Assembly: GCA_964524835.1 (NCBI GenBank) | Contig: CAZGEG010000018.1 | Coordinates: 1 to 64,000, forward strand | Reading direction: 5' to 3' | DNA length: 64,000 bases | Source: JACRCG01 sp964524835 | GTDB taxonomy: Bacteria; Desulfobacterota; Desulfuromonadia; Geobacterales; Pseudopelobacteraceae | In this document: positions 50,134-57,428 of the stretch, one piece after another | Numbering within the stretch: position 1 is the stretch's first letter | Layout of the letters: each line of letters begins with the position of its first letter | The notes under the pieces: model-generated | What the model was told of the DNA's origin: nothing | The model's input: only the letters and a program-made list of their open reading frames with translations | Databases searched by the model: none | Made by a program: the position numbers and the translations under genes

Positions 50134-50793
50134 TCAAACGATTCTGGCCAATACGGTTTCACCCGCCACCGTCTTGTCACCCAGCTTTACCAGAGGCTCA
50201 ACTTCCGGCGGCAGGTAAACATCAACCCGTGAGCCAAAGCGGATCAACCCGTACCGCTCGCCCCGCACCAGCAGATCACCGATCCGCGGATAGCTGATGA
50301 TCCGGCGTGCAATCAGTCCGGCAATCTGGACATAAGCGATCCGGGCACCGCCGGCGATCTCCAGTACGATGCCATTGCGCTCGTTCTCACAGGAGGCGCG
50401 ACCATCCCGGGCATCAAAGAACTTCCCGTCATGGTGAAACGTGTCGACAACCTTTCCGTCAAACGGGGTTCGGTTGACATGGACGTTAAAGACCGACATG
50501 AAAATACTTATTTTCAGTGCTGGGGCGCCAAGCGGAGTTTCCGGCACCTGTTCGACCACGATGACGGTTCCGTCAGCAGGAGCAACGACTGCGGTGGTGT
50601 CGGCAGAGGGTGTCCTTTCCGGATTGCGGAAAAAATAGAGTACGAACAGCGTCAGGATCAATGCGAGCGATGCCGGGATAAGCAGGACCGTTGAGCAGAG
50701 TCTCCATGAGGCAACAGACAGCAAAACCGTTAATCCGACTGCGTATGCAATGAACGGGTAACCTTCGCGGGCGAACGGGGATGAGTTATTCAT
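50134..50793 (-). CDS. psd: Phosphatidylserine decarboxylase proenzyme (short form)
   Basis: 219 residues. An N-terminal membrane region (AYAVGLTVLLSVASWRLCSTVLLIPASLALILTLFVLYFFRNPERTP) precedes the catalytic part: VVAPADGTVIVVEQ, the HVNRTPFDGKV motif, and the self-cleavage region RFGSRVDVYLPP in which the Ser becomes the pyruvoyl group. It decarboxylates phosphatidylserine to phosphatidylethanolamine. The start was put at the internal Met with AGGCAGGT upstream, because the longer frame has no family-like sequence and crosses the ilvC terminator. Confidence 0.92.
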   Translation of the reverse strand: MNNSSPFAREGYPFIAYAVGLTVLLSVASWRLCSTVLLIPASLALILTLFVLYFFRNPERTPSADTTAVVAPADGTVIVVEQVPETPLGAPALKISIFMSVFNVHVNRTPFDGKVVDTFHHDGKFFDARDGRASCENERNGIVLEIAGGARIAYVQIAGLIARRIISYPRIGDLLVRGERYGLIRFGSRVDVYLPPEVEPLVKLGDKTVAGETVLARIV

Positions 50794-50812
50794 GTACCTG
50801 CCTAAAAGCGAA

Positions 50813-50843
50813 GACACCCCTCTCCGGGAGGAAGAGGGGTGTC
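50813..50843 (-). terminator. Terminator of ilvC
   Basis: GACACCCCTC and GAGGGGTGTC around an 11-base loop, then CTTCGCTTTT on the minus strand, 19 bp after the ilvC stop. Confidence 0.8.
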
Positions 50844-50861
50844 GTGATTCGCGTAGTGGAA

Positions 50862-51872
50862 TTAGTTCTTGGTTTTGTCGACGATTTTCTTGATCCAGGG
50901 CATCATGCTCCGCAGCTTTTCGCCGGTCTGCTCGATCGGATGGGCGGCATTGAGGCGACGGCGTGCGGTCATCTCGGGGTAGTTCGACGCTCCTTCGAGA
51001 ATGAACCGCTTGGCATATTCCCCGTTCCGGATATTGGCCAGACACTCCTTCATGGCTGCACGGCTCTGGTCGTTGATAACCTTCGGTCCGGTGACATATT
51101 CGCCATATTCGGCATTGTTGGAGATCGAGTAGTTCATATTGGCGATCCCGCCTTCGTACATCAGGTCCACAATCAGCTTGAGTTCATGCAGACACTCGAA
51201 ATAGGCCATTTCCGGGGCGTATCCCGCTTCCACCAGCGTTTCGAATCCGGCTTTCACCAACTCCACCGCACCGCCGCAAAGGACGGCCTGCTCGCCGAAC
51301 AGGTCGGTTTCGGTCTCATCCTGGAAGGTGGTTTCGATGATGCCGGTACGGCCGCCGCCGATGGCGCTGGCGTAGGAAAGAGCCACATTGCGGGCCTTTC
51401 CCGATGCATCCTGGAAAACGGCAATCAGGTCCGGAATACCGCCGCCTCTCACAAACTCGGAGCGGACCGTGTGACCGGGCGCCTTGGGTGCGATCATGAT
51501 GACGTCGAGGTCGGCACGCGGCACGATCTGGTTGTAGTGGATGGCGAAGCCGTGGGCAAAGGCCAGGGTAGCCCCTTTTTTGAGTTTGGGCTCGATCTCG
51601 TCGCGGTACAGAGAAGACTGGAATTCGTCAGGCGTCAGGATCATCACCAGATCAGCAGAAGCAACACCTTCGGCAACGGTTGCCACCTTGAGGCCGGCGT
51701 TCTTCGCTTTGACAGCGGAGGCAGACCCTTTACGCAGCGCCACTGTAACATCTACCCCGGAGTCCTTGAGGTTGCAGGCATGGGCATGCCCCTGGGAACC
51801 GTAACCGACGATGGTAACTTTTTTCTTCTTAATCAATTTGAGATCACAATCACGATCGTAATAAACGTTCAT
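50862..51872 (-). CDS. ilvC: Ketol-acid reductoisomerase (class I)
   Basis: 336 residues. The NADPH-binding motif VTIVGYGSQGHAHACNLKDSG, the APKAPGHTVRSEF block, and catalytic metal residues in the FGEQAVLCGGAVELVKAGFETLVEAGY and ELKLIVDLMYEGGI region are all present. It converts acetolactate to dihydroxyisovalerate by isomerisation and reduction. The Met after GGAGGATTTG was taken as the start. It has its own sigma-70 promoter and terminator and is separated from ilvN by a terminator, so it can be controlled independently of ilvDBN. Confidence 0.95.
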   Translation of the reverse strand: MNVYYDRDCDLKLIKKKKVTIVGYGSQGHAHACNLKDSGVDVTVALRKGSASAVKAKNAGLKVATVAEGVASADLVMILTPDEFQSSLYRDEIEPKLKKGATLAFAHGFAIHYNQIVPRADLDVIMIAPKAPGHTVRSEFVRGGGIPDLIAVFQDASGKARNVALSYASAIGGGRTGIIETTFQDETETDLFGEQAVLCGGAVELVKAGFETLVEAGYAPEMAYFECLHELKLIVDLMYEGGIANMNYSISNNAEYGEYVTGPKVINDQSRAAMKECLANIRNGEYAKRFILEGASNYPEMTARRRLNAAHPIEQTGEKLRSMMPWIKKIVDKTKN

Positions 51873-51940
51873 GCTGGCAAATCCTCCAAACAAATTTTAT
51901 CCGGCTAACCGGTCAAACTCATACGTAAAAAAGAATGGTG

Positions 51941-51969
51941 AAAGTACTACATCCAGCCGTGGCTGTCAA
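51941..51969 (-). promoter_or_regulatory. Sigma-70 promoter of ilvC
   Basis: Minus strand TTGACA, 17-bp spacer, TACTTT, about 70 bp before the ATG at 51872. Confidence 0.65.
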
Positions 51970-52019
51970 CGTAAATAGCTGTTTTGACCTCGGTCGCAGG
52001 GAGAATCCATTCCGGCCCG

Positions 52020-52048
52020 AAAGAAAAAAACCGCCCGTTTCCGGGCGG
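52020..52048 (-). terminator. Rho-independent terminator after ilvN
   Basis: Minus strand GCCGCCCG, GAAA, CGGGCGG, then seven T. It ends the ilvD-ilvB-ilvN unit. Confidence 0.9.
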
Positions 52049-52080
52049 CTCAAGCAGACAGGATAAAACCGGCTGATCTG

Positions 52081-52572
52081 CTACCCTTTCCATCCCTTGG
52101 CCCCGCGACCGATGGCTACCGCCCCGGTACGGACCAGTTCCTTCAGACCAAGCGGCCTGAGCAGGTCGAGAATTGCATCGATTTTAACCGGGTTGCCGGT
52201 TGCCTCGATGGTATATGACTTGGGGGTAACATCAATAATTTTGGCCCGGAAGATGTCGACAATACGCAGGACCTCGGCCCGGCTCTGATCCTCGGCCGAA
52301 ACCTTGATCAGTGCCAATTCGCGCTCAACGCCGCTGCCATCGGTGAAATCGATGACCTTGATGACGTCGATCAGCTTGTTGAGCTGTTTGTTGATCTGCT
52401 CCAGGATCTGTTCATCGCCGCGGGTGACAATGGTCATGCGCGACATGCCTTCCTCGTTGGTCGGGGCAACCGTAAGCGAATCGATATTGAAGCCGCGACC
52501 CGAGAACAGGCCTGCCACACGTGACAGCACACCGAATTCATTTTCTACCAGTACGGAAATTGTATGTTGCAT
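52081..52572 (-). CDS. ilvN: Acetolactate synthase small subunit
   Basis: 163 residues: an N-terminal ACT domain (HTISVLVENEFGVLSRVAGLFSGRGFNIDSLTV) and the C-terminal small-subunit domain (LGLKELVRTGAVAIGRGAK). It binds valine or other branched-chain amino acids and gives feedback control and full activity to the large subunit encoded 32 bp upstream. It is the last gene of the ilvD-ilvB-ilvN unit and is followed by a terminator. Confidence 0.94.
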   Translation of the reverse strand: MQHTISVLVENEFGVLSRVAGLFSGRGFNIDSLTVAPTNEEGMSRMTIVTRGDEQILEQINKQLNKLIDVIKVIDFTDGSGVERELALIKVSAEDQSRAEVLRIVDIFRAKIIDVTPKSYTIEATGNPVKIDAILDLLRPLGLKELVRTGAVAIGRGAKGWKG

Positions 52573-52604
52573 GGAAGAATCCTCCAGATTTTCACAGAAT
52601 CGTT

Positions 52605-54305
52605 TTATGCGTTCAAAACCATTTCATTCAGCGCCGCCCCGGCCGGGACCATCGGCAGAACTTTTTCTTCACGGGCGATCTTGAATTCCATGATCACCGG
52701 GCCATTCTCCTTGAAGCCCTGCTTGATGATCTTCTCCACCTCAGACGGCTTGGCGGTGCTGAAGCCCCTGGCGCCATAGGCATCCGCCAGCTTGACGAAG
52801 TCGATCGGCAGTTCCATGCAGGTGCTTGAGTAGCGCTTGTCAAAAAACAGCTCCTGCCATTGGCGCACCATGCCGAGGAAGTTGTTGTTGAGGATGACGA
52901 TCTTAACCGGCAGTTTGTTCTGTACCAGTGTCGCCATCTCCTGGATGTTCATCTGGACACCGCCGTCTCCGCAGATGGTGATGACCTGCCGGCCCGGGAA
53001 AGCCGCCTGGGCGCCCATCGCCGCCGGCAGGCCGTACCCCATGGTGCCGAGACCGCCGGACGTCAACAGGGTGCGCGGCTTGTTGAACTGGAAGAATTGA
53101 GCCGTCCACATCTGGTGCTGGCCGACATCGGTGGAGATAATGGCGTCTTCGTCAGACAGTTCGCGCAGTTTCTGGATGACAAACTGCGGCTTGATGATGG
53201 TGCTGCTCTCCTTGTAGCCGATGGGGTGCTTTTTCTTCCAGACGGAGATGTCCTCATGCCATGGGGCAAGGGCAGCCTTGAACTCAACGACCTTGTCCTT
53301 GAGCTTGTCAGCCTGTTTGATCATCTTGGTCAGGACATCCTTGACATCGCCGACGATCGGCAGGTCAACGCGAACATTCTTTTTGATGGAAGTCGGATCC
53401 ACATCGACATGGATAATCTTCGCATGTGGTGCAAACGTGCCCAGCTTGCCGGTTACCCGGTCGTCAAAGCGTGCCCCGATGGCAATGATCAGATCCGAGT
53501 TGGTCATGGCCATGTTGGCGCAGTAGGCGCCGTGCATGCCCAGCATTCCCAGTGAATTGGGGTCATTCTCGGGAAAGGAGCCGAGTCCCATAAGGGTCGT
53601 CGTGACAGGCATTGCCAATTTGCGGGCCAAGGCGGTCAACTCGTCTGCGGCATTCCCCAGAACTGCCCCCCCACCGACATACATGACCGGTCGGCGTGCG
53701 TCCAGCATCATGGCCACGGCTTTTTCCACCTGACGGGGATGTCCCTCCAGGTTAGGCTTGTAGCTGCGGATCTCCACCGTTTCAGGATAGTTGAATTCCG
53801 TCTGGGCAATCTGCACATCCTTGGGGAGGTCAACCAGCACAGGACCGGGACGACCGGTGCGGGCGATGTAGAAAGCCTTCTTCATGATCAGGGCCAGATC
53901 TTTCACATCCCTGACCAGAAAACTGTGCTTGGTGCAGGGACGGGTGATGCCGATAATATCGACTTCCTGAAAGGCGTCGTTGCCGATCAGCGGAGTCGGC
54001 ACCTGTCCGGTGATAATAACCATCGGAATCGAATCCATATAGGCGGTAGCGATGCCGGTGACCGTATTGGTCGCACCGGGACCGGAGGTGGCAAGACAGA
54101 CCCCGACCCGGCCGGTGGCACGGGCATAGCCGTCGGCGGCGTGGGTGCCGGCCTGTTCGTGGCGCGGCAGGATATGGCGGATTTCCTTGAAGCTGAAGAG
54201 CTCGTCATAGATATTGATGACCGTGCCGCCGGGATAGCCGAAAATCGTATCGACCCCTTCCTTTTTGAGACATTCCAGCATTATTCGTGCGCCGTTCATT
54301 TTCAT
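52605..54305 (-). CDS. ilvB: Acetolactate synthase large subunit
   Basis: 566 residues. ThDP-dependent synthase: FGYPGGTVINIYDEL contains the catalytic Glu, and RHEQAGTHAADGYARATG and GPGATNTVTGIATAYMDSIPMV follow. The FAD/middle domain comes next, and the ThDP-Mg motif is ICGDGGVQMNIQEMATLVQNKLPVKIVILNNN. It condenses two pyruvate, or pyruvate with 2-oxobutyrate. Starts at the ATG after GAGGT. An inverted repeat (CCACCTC and GAGGTG) lies in the short gap to ilvD. Confidence 0.95.
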   Translation of the reverse strand: MKMNGARIMLECLKKEGVDTIFGYPGGTVINIYDELFSFKEIRHILPRHEQAGTHAADGYARATGRVGVCLATSGPGATNTVTGIATAYMDSIPMVIITGQVPTPLIGNDAFQEVDIIGITRPCTKHSFLVRDVKDLALIMKKAFYIARTGRPGPVLVDLPKDVQIAQTEFNYPETVEIRSYKPNLEGHPRQVEKAVAMMLDARRPVMYVGGGAVLGNAADELTALARKLAMPVTTTLMGLGSFPENDPNSLGMLGMHGAYCANMAMTNSDLIIAIGARFDDRVTGKLGTFAPHAKIIHVDVDPTSIKKNVRVDLPIVGDVKDVLTKMIKQADKLKDKVVEFKAALAPWHEDISVWKKKHPIGYKESSTIIKPQFVIQKLRELSDEDAIISTDVGQHQMWTAQFFQFNKPRTLLTSGGLGTMGYGLPAAMGAQAAFPGRQVITICGDGGVQMNIQEMATLVQNKLPVKIVILNNNFLGMVRQWQELFFDKRYSSTCMELPIDFVKLADAYGARGFSTAKPSEVEKIIKQGFKENGPVIMEFKIAREEKVLPMVPAGAALNEMVLNA

Positions 54306-54365
54306 AAGTAACCTCAGAGTTCCGTTGAATACACACCTCACTTGCGAGGTGGATAACTGATATGT

Positions 54366-56027
54366 TTAATCTGCCGTTGTAATCGCTCCGGTGTGGGCCG
54401 ACGTGACGACCTTGGCGTAGCGTGCCAGCCATCCCCCCTTGATCTTCGGCTGCGGGGCTTTCCATGCTGCCCGGCGGAGTGCCAGAGTCGCGTCGTCCAC
54501 CAGCAGTTCCAGGCGCCGATTCGGGATGTCGAGCAGAATCCTGTCGCCGTCCGCCACCAGGGCGATCGGACCGCCTTCGGCGGCTTCGGGTGAAATGTGG
54601 CCGATGCAGGGGCCGCGGGTGCCCCCCGAAAAACGTCCGTCGGTGATCAGCGCCACGCTGTCTCCCAGACCCATCCCCATGATGGCGGCGGTCGGGGCCA
54701 GCATCTCGCGCATGCCGGGGCCCCCCTTGGGACCTTCGTAGCGGATCACGACGACATCGCCGGAGGTTATCTTCCCTTCCATGATGGCCGCCATGGCCAG
54801 CTCTTCCGCATCAAAACAGCGGGCGGTGCCTTCAAAATTCATCATCGCGTCGGAAACGCCCGACTGCTTGACGACGGCCCCTTTGGGAGCGATATTTCCG
54901 GAGAGGATGGCGATGCCACCTTCCTTCTTTATCGGGTTCCCAAGCGGGCGGATAACCTCCTCGTCCACATTCTGGATGCTCTCGGCCAGCTGATGCGTGG
55001 TCAGGCCGAACAGGGTGGGCGTATCGTGAATTTTGCTGCCAAGCTGTTTCATGACGCCGCTGACGCCGCCGGCGATGTCCAGATCCTCCATGAAATGTTC
55101 ACCGGCCGGGTTCATCGAAGCGAGCTGCGGCGTATCTTTACCCAATATGTCGAACAGTTCCAGCGGCAGCTCGACTCCGGCTTCATGGGCAATGGCCAGC
55201 AGGTGCAGCACGGTATTGGAGGAGCCGCCCAGGGCGAGATCGACGCGGATGGCGTTCTCAAACGCCTCCCGGGTCAGGATATCGCGAGGCTTGACGTCAT
55301 TGAGCACCAGTTCGACAATCTTCTCGCCGGAGGCGAAGGCGATGCGCCGCTTGAGCGCCGAAACAGCCAGGGCGGTGCCGCAGCGCGGCAGGCTCATCCC
55401 CATCGTCTCGGTCAGGATAGCCATGGTGTTGGCGGTGAAGAGCCCCTGACAGGAACCCATGCCGGGGCAGGCGTTGTCTTCGCAGACCTGCAGCTCCTTG
55501 TCGCTGATGACCCCCGCCTTGTAGCGGGCCATCGCCTCGAAGGTGTCGGAAACGAAGGAGTACTTGCGGCCGGCCTGGCCGCGGCCGCTCATCATCGGAC
55601 CGGCGGTGACGACGATGCAGGGGATGTTGAGGCGGGCAGCGGCCATCAGCATGCCGGGGGTGATCTTGTCGCAGTTGGTCAGCAGCACCAGGCCGTCCAG
55701 GCGGTGCGCCTCCGCCACCGACTCGACCATGTCGGCGATCAGTTCGCGGGTCGGGAGGGAGTAATGCATCCCCTTGTGCCCCATCGCCATGCCGTCGCAG
55801 ACGCCCGGAATGCCGAAGAAGAAGGAATGGCCACCGCCGGTATGGACGCCCTTTTCAATGAAACGCTCCAGATCGCGCATACCCACATGTCCGGGGATCA
55901 GGTCGGTAAAACTGGTTGCCACGCCGATAAACGGCTTGTCCATCTGGCTTTGCGGTACGCCGGTCCCTTTCAGCAGAGCGCGGTGCGGTGTCCGCTCAAG
56001 TCCTACTTTTATTACGTCGCTTCGCAT
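54366..56027 (-). CDS. ilvD: Dihydroxy-acid dehydratase
   Basis: 553 residues. Iron-sulfur ligands are in TNCDKITPGML and ACPGMGSCQGLFTANTM; the conserved TDGRFSGGTRGPCIGHISPEAAEGGP block is near the C-terminus (~460-490). It dehydrates dihydroxyisovalerate and dihydroxymethylvalerate to the keto acids. AAGGA precedes the chosen Met, which matches the family start (MRSDVIK.G). It leads the ilvD-ilvB-ilvN operon, with its own clear promoter. Confidence 0.95.
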   Translation of the reverse strand: MRSDVIKVGLERTPHRALLKGTGVPQSQMDKPFIGVATSFTDLIPGHVGMRDLERFIEKGVHTGGGHSFFFGIPGVCDGMAMGHKGMHYSLPTRELIADMVESVAEAHRLDGLVLLTNCDKITPGMLMAAARLNIPCIVVTAGPMMSGRGQAGRKYSFVSDTFEAMARYKAGVISDKELQVCEDNACPGMGSCQGLFTANTMAILTETMGMSLPRCGTALAVSALKRRIAFASGEKIVELVLNDVKPRDILTREAFENAIRVDLALGGSSNTVLHLLAIAHEAGVELPLELFDILGKDTPQLASMNPAGEHFMEDLDIAGGVSGVMKQLGSKIHDTPTLFGLTTHQLAESIQNVDEEVIRPLGNPIKKEGGIAILSGNIAPKGAVVKQSGVSDAMMNFEGTARCFDAEELAMAAIMEGKITSGDVVVIRYEGPKGGPGMREMLAPTAAIMGMGLGDSVALITDGRFSGGTRGPCIGHISPEAAEGGPIALVADGDRILLDIPNRRLELLVDDATLALRRAAWKAPQPKIKGGWLARYAKVVTSAHTGAITTAD

Positions 56028-56098
56028 GTGGATGTCCTTGGTGTACGGTTCGTTTGATACCACTAAACCCTTTATTGATAAGGCTTTACGGGTTGAAC

Positions 56099-56127
56099 AG
56101 AATAATATAGATAACAGGATGTGTCAA
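56099..56127 (-). promoter_or_regulatory. Sigma-70 promoter of ilvD-ilvB-ilvN
   Basis: Minus strand perfect TTGACA, 17-bp spacer and TATTCT, ~72 bp before the ilvD ATG. No attenuator-like leader peptide was recognised. Confidence 0.8.
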
Positions 56128-56166
56128 CCGCAATGGCCATGCCGAACAATTTTTCATGCCATTATG

Positions 56167-56655
56167 CTACAAACCCTTCTCGATGGCGGCGCCTCTGTTG
56201 CGGACAGTCAGACCCTGCAGGAAATTCCTCAGGAACTGATCGCCGCACTCTTTGAAATGCTTGTGCCCCTTATTTCTGAACAGGGCACTGAGTTCCGCCT
56301 TTGAAATCTTAACCCCTGCCAGCGCCATCACCGCAAGCATGTCTTCCTCTTTCAAATCAAGGGCAATGCGCAGTTTTTTCAGGATGGCGTTGTTGTTAAG
56401 AGAGGCATCCGGTTTCGGGGCCTCTCCTCCATCCGAATCGCGCCGCCCCCTTTTGTGAATGATCAGACCATCCAGGAAAAGTGACATGAGCGGGTTACTG
56501 CAGGCAATAAACTCCTCTTCCTCCTCTTTTTTCAGAAGCTTGATCAAAGTCGGCTGTTCGATGCTGCAGCCGGACAACTGGAAAATCTCTATCATGGTCG
56601 GGTTACTGATATCCAGTGCGTAGCGCAGTCGGCGCAATATGTCGTTGTTGTTCAT
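56167..56655 (-). CDS. DUF1456 (YehS-like) protein
   Basis: 162 residues made of two repeats of the DUF1456 unit: NNNDILRRLRYALDISNPTMIEIFQLSG and NNNAILKKLRIALDLKEEDMLAVMALAG. Each is followed by a KAEL/EQPTL segment and an F...C....M/R.FL.GL end. The function of YehS-like proteins is unknown. CAGGAG precedes the chosen Met, and the longer frame upstream overlaps the next gene and lacks family sequence. It lies 34 bp after the zinc-ribbon gene. Confidence 0.9.
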   Translation of the reverse strand: MNNNDILRRLRYALDISNPTMIEIFQLSGCSIEQPTLIKLLKKEEEEEFIACSNPLMSLFLDGLIIHKRGRRDSDGGEAPKPDASLNNNAILKKLRIALDLKEEDMLAVMALAGVKISKAELSALFRNKGHKHFKECGDQFLRNFLQGLTVRNRGAAIEKGL

Positions 56656-56689
56656 TGTTTGATTCTCCTGAAATGTGCTGATCTGTTTG

Positions 56690-57271
56690 TTATTTAAACG
56701 CCGCCACCTGTGCCTGGTACATCGTGACCGGCACAAAGCGTACGGCAAACTCTGAAGAGCATCTGACGCACGCCGCAAAGAACGGCTTGCCGTTCTTCCC
56801 CTTTTCAAACGGCAGGTCCTGCTTATGGCTGCAGTAGGGACAGGTGGCCACGACAACCGACTGGATGACTTTAACCGGCTTTACCTCTGTCGCTGCTGTC
56901 CTTTTCATCGCAGGCGGAGTGTGCGTTATGGCCTGTGGCTGATCTTCAGACAGCTCCGATGTTGAAGTGGTCTTCTTTTGCATGGCAGTTCGCTCCTTTT
57001 TTGTCGAAGTTGTCACCGGGAGGTATTCATCTTCAGAGTGATCTAAAGCCGGTACCGTTGGCGGCATGATCCCTTTCAGCGCCTTTTTCCAGAGCAGGGG
57101 CATTGAGGATTTGGAGTAGTGCAGCGGCCTCACTCCCTTCATCAGCGCCGCCCCGCCAACGACGACGTAATATTTGTCGCGGTACGACACCAGGATCTGG
57201 CTGCCTATTTCAGCCGCCTTGAATCCCGAACAAATCTTGTTGTCGAGCCAGAACGTGATCGGTTCATCCAT
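56690..57271 (-). CDS. Zinc-ribbon protein of unknown function
   Basis: 193 residues. The N-terminal ~60 residues form a small compact domain (ITFWLDNKICSGFKAAEIGSQILVSYRDKYYVVVGG). A Thr/Pro/Lys-rich linker follows. The last ~45 residues have a zinc ribbon (CPYCSHKQDLPF, then CVRCSSEFAVRFVPVT). It may bind nucleic acid or protein. I do not recognise a named family. GGAGGAT precedes the ATG. It is probably cotranscribed with the DUF1456 gene. Confidence 0.78.
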   Translation of the reverse strand: MDEPITFWLDNKICSGFKAAEIGSQILVSYRDKYYVVVGGAALMKGVRPLHYSKSSMPLLWKKALKGIMPPTVPALDHSEDEYLPVTTSTKKERTAMQKKTTSTSELSEDQPQAITHTPPAMKRTAATEVKPVKVIQSVVVATCPYCSHKQDLPFEKGKNGKPFFAACVRCSSEFAVRFVPVTMYQAQVAAFK

Positions 57272-57428
57272 CGCTTATCCTCCTGATCCTGTGTAACATT
57301 CAGTTACTGTTACCAGAATCGAGCAGGCTTACCAATAAAAATAATGAATACGGCACTGACGATTGTGGTATTTTCAAAAAAGTTGATGAATCTGCAGGCT
57401 ACTAAATTACTCCGAATTGGAAGGACCA

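Noticed and set aside
50793..51045. Longer N-terminus for psd
   Set aside because: It would cross the ilvC terminator and overlap the ilvC end, and the added residues are low-complexity and unlike the family.
54597..56057. A 486-residue plus-strand frame opposite ilvD
   Set aside because: ilvD is certain from its motifs; the opposite frame is a typical shadow.
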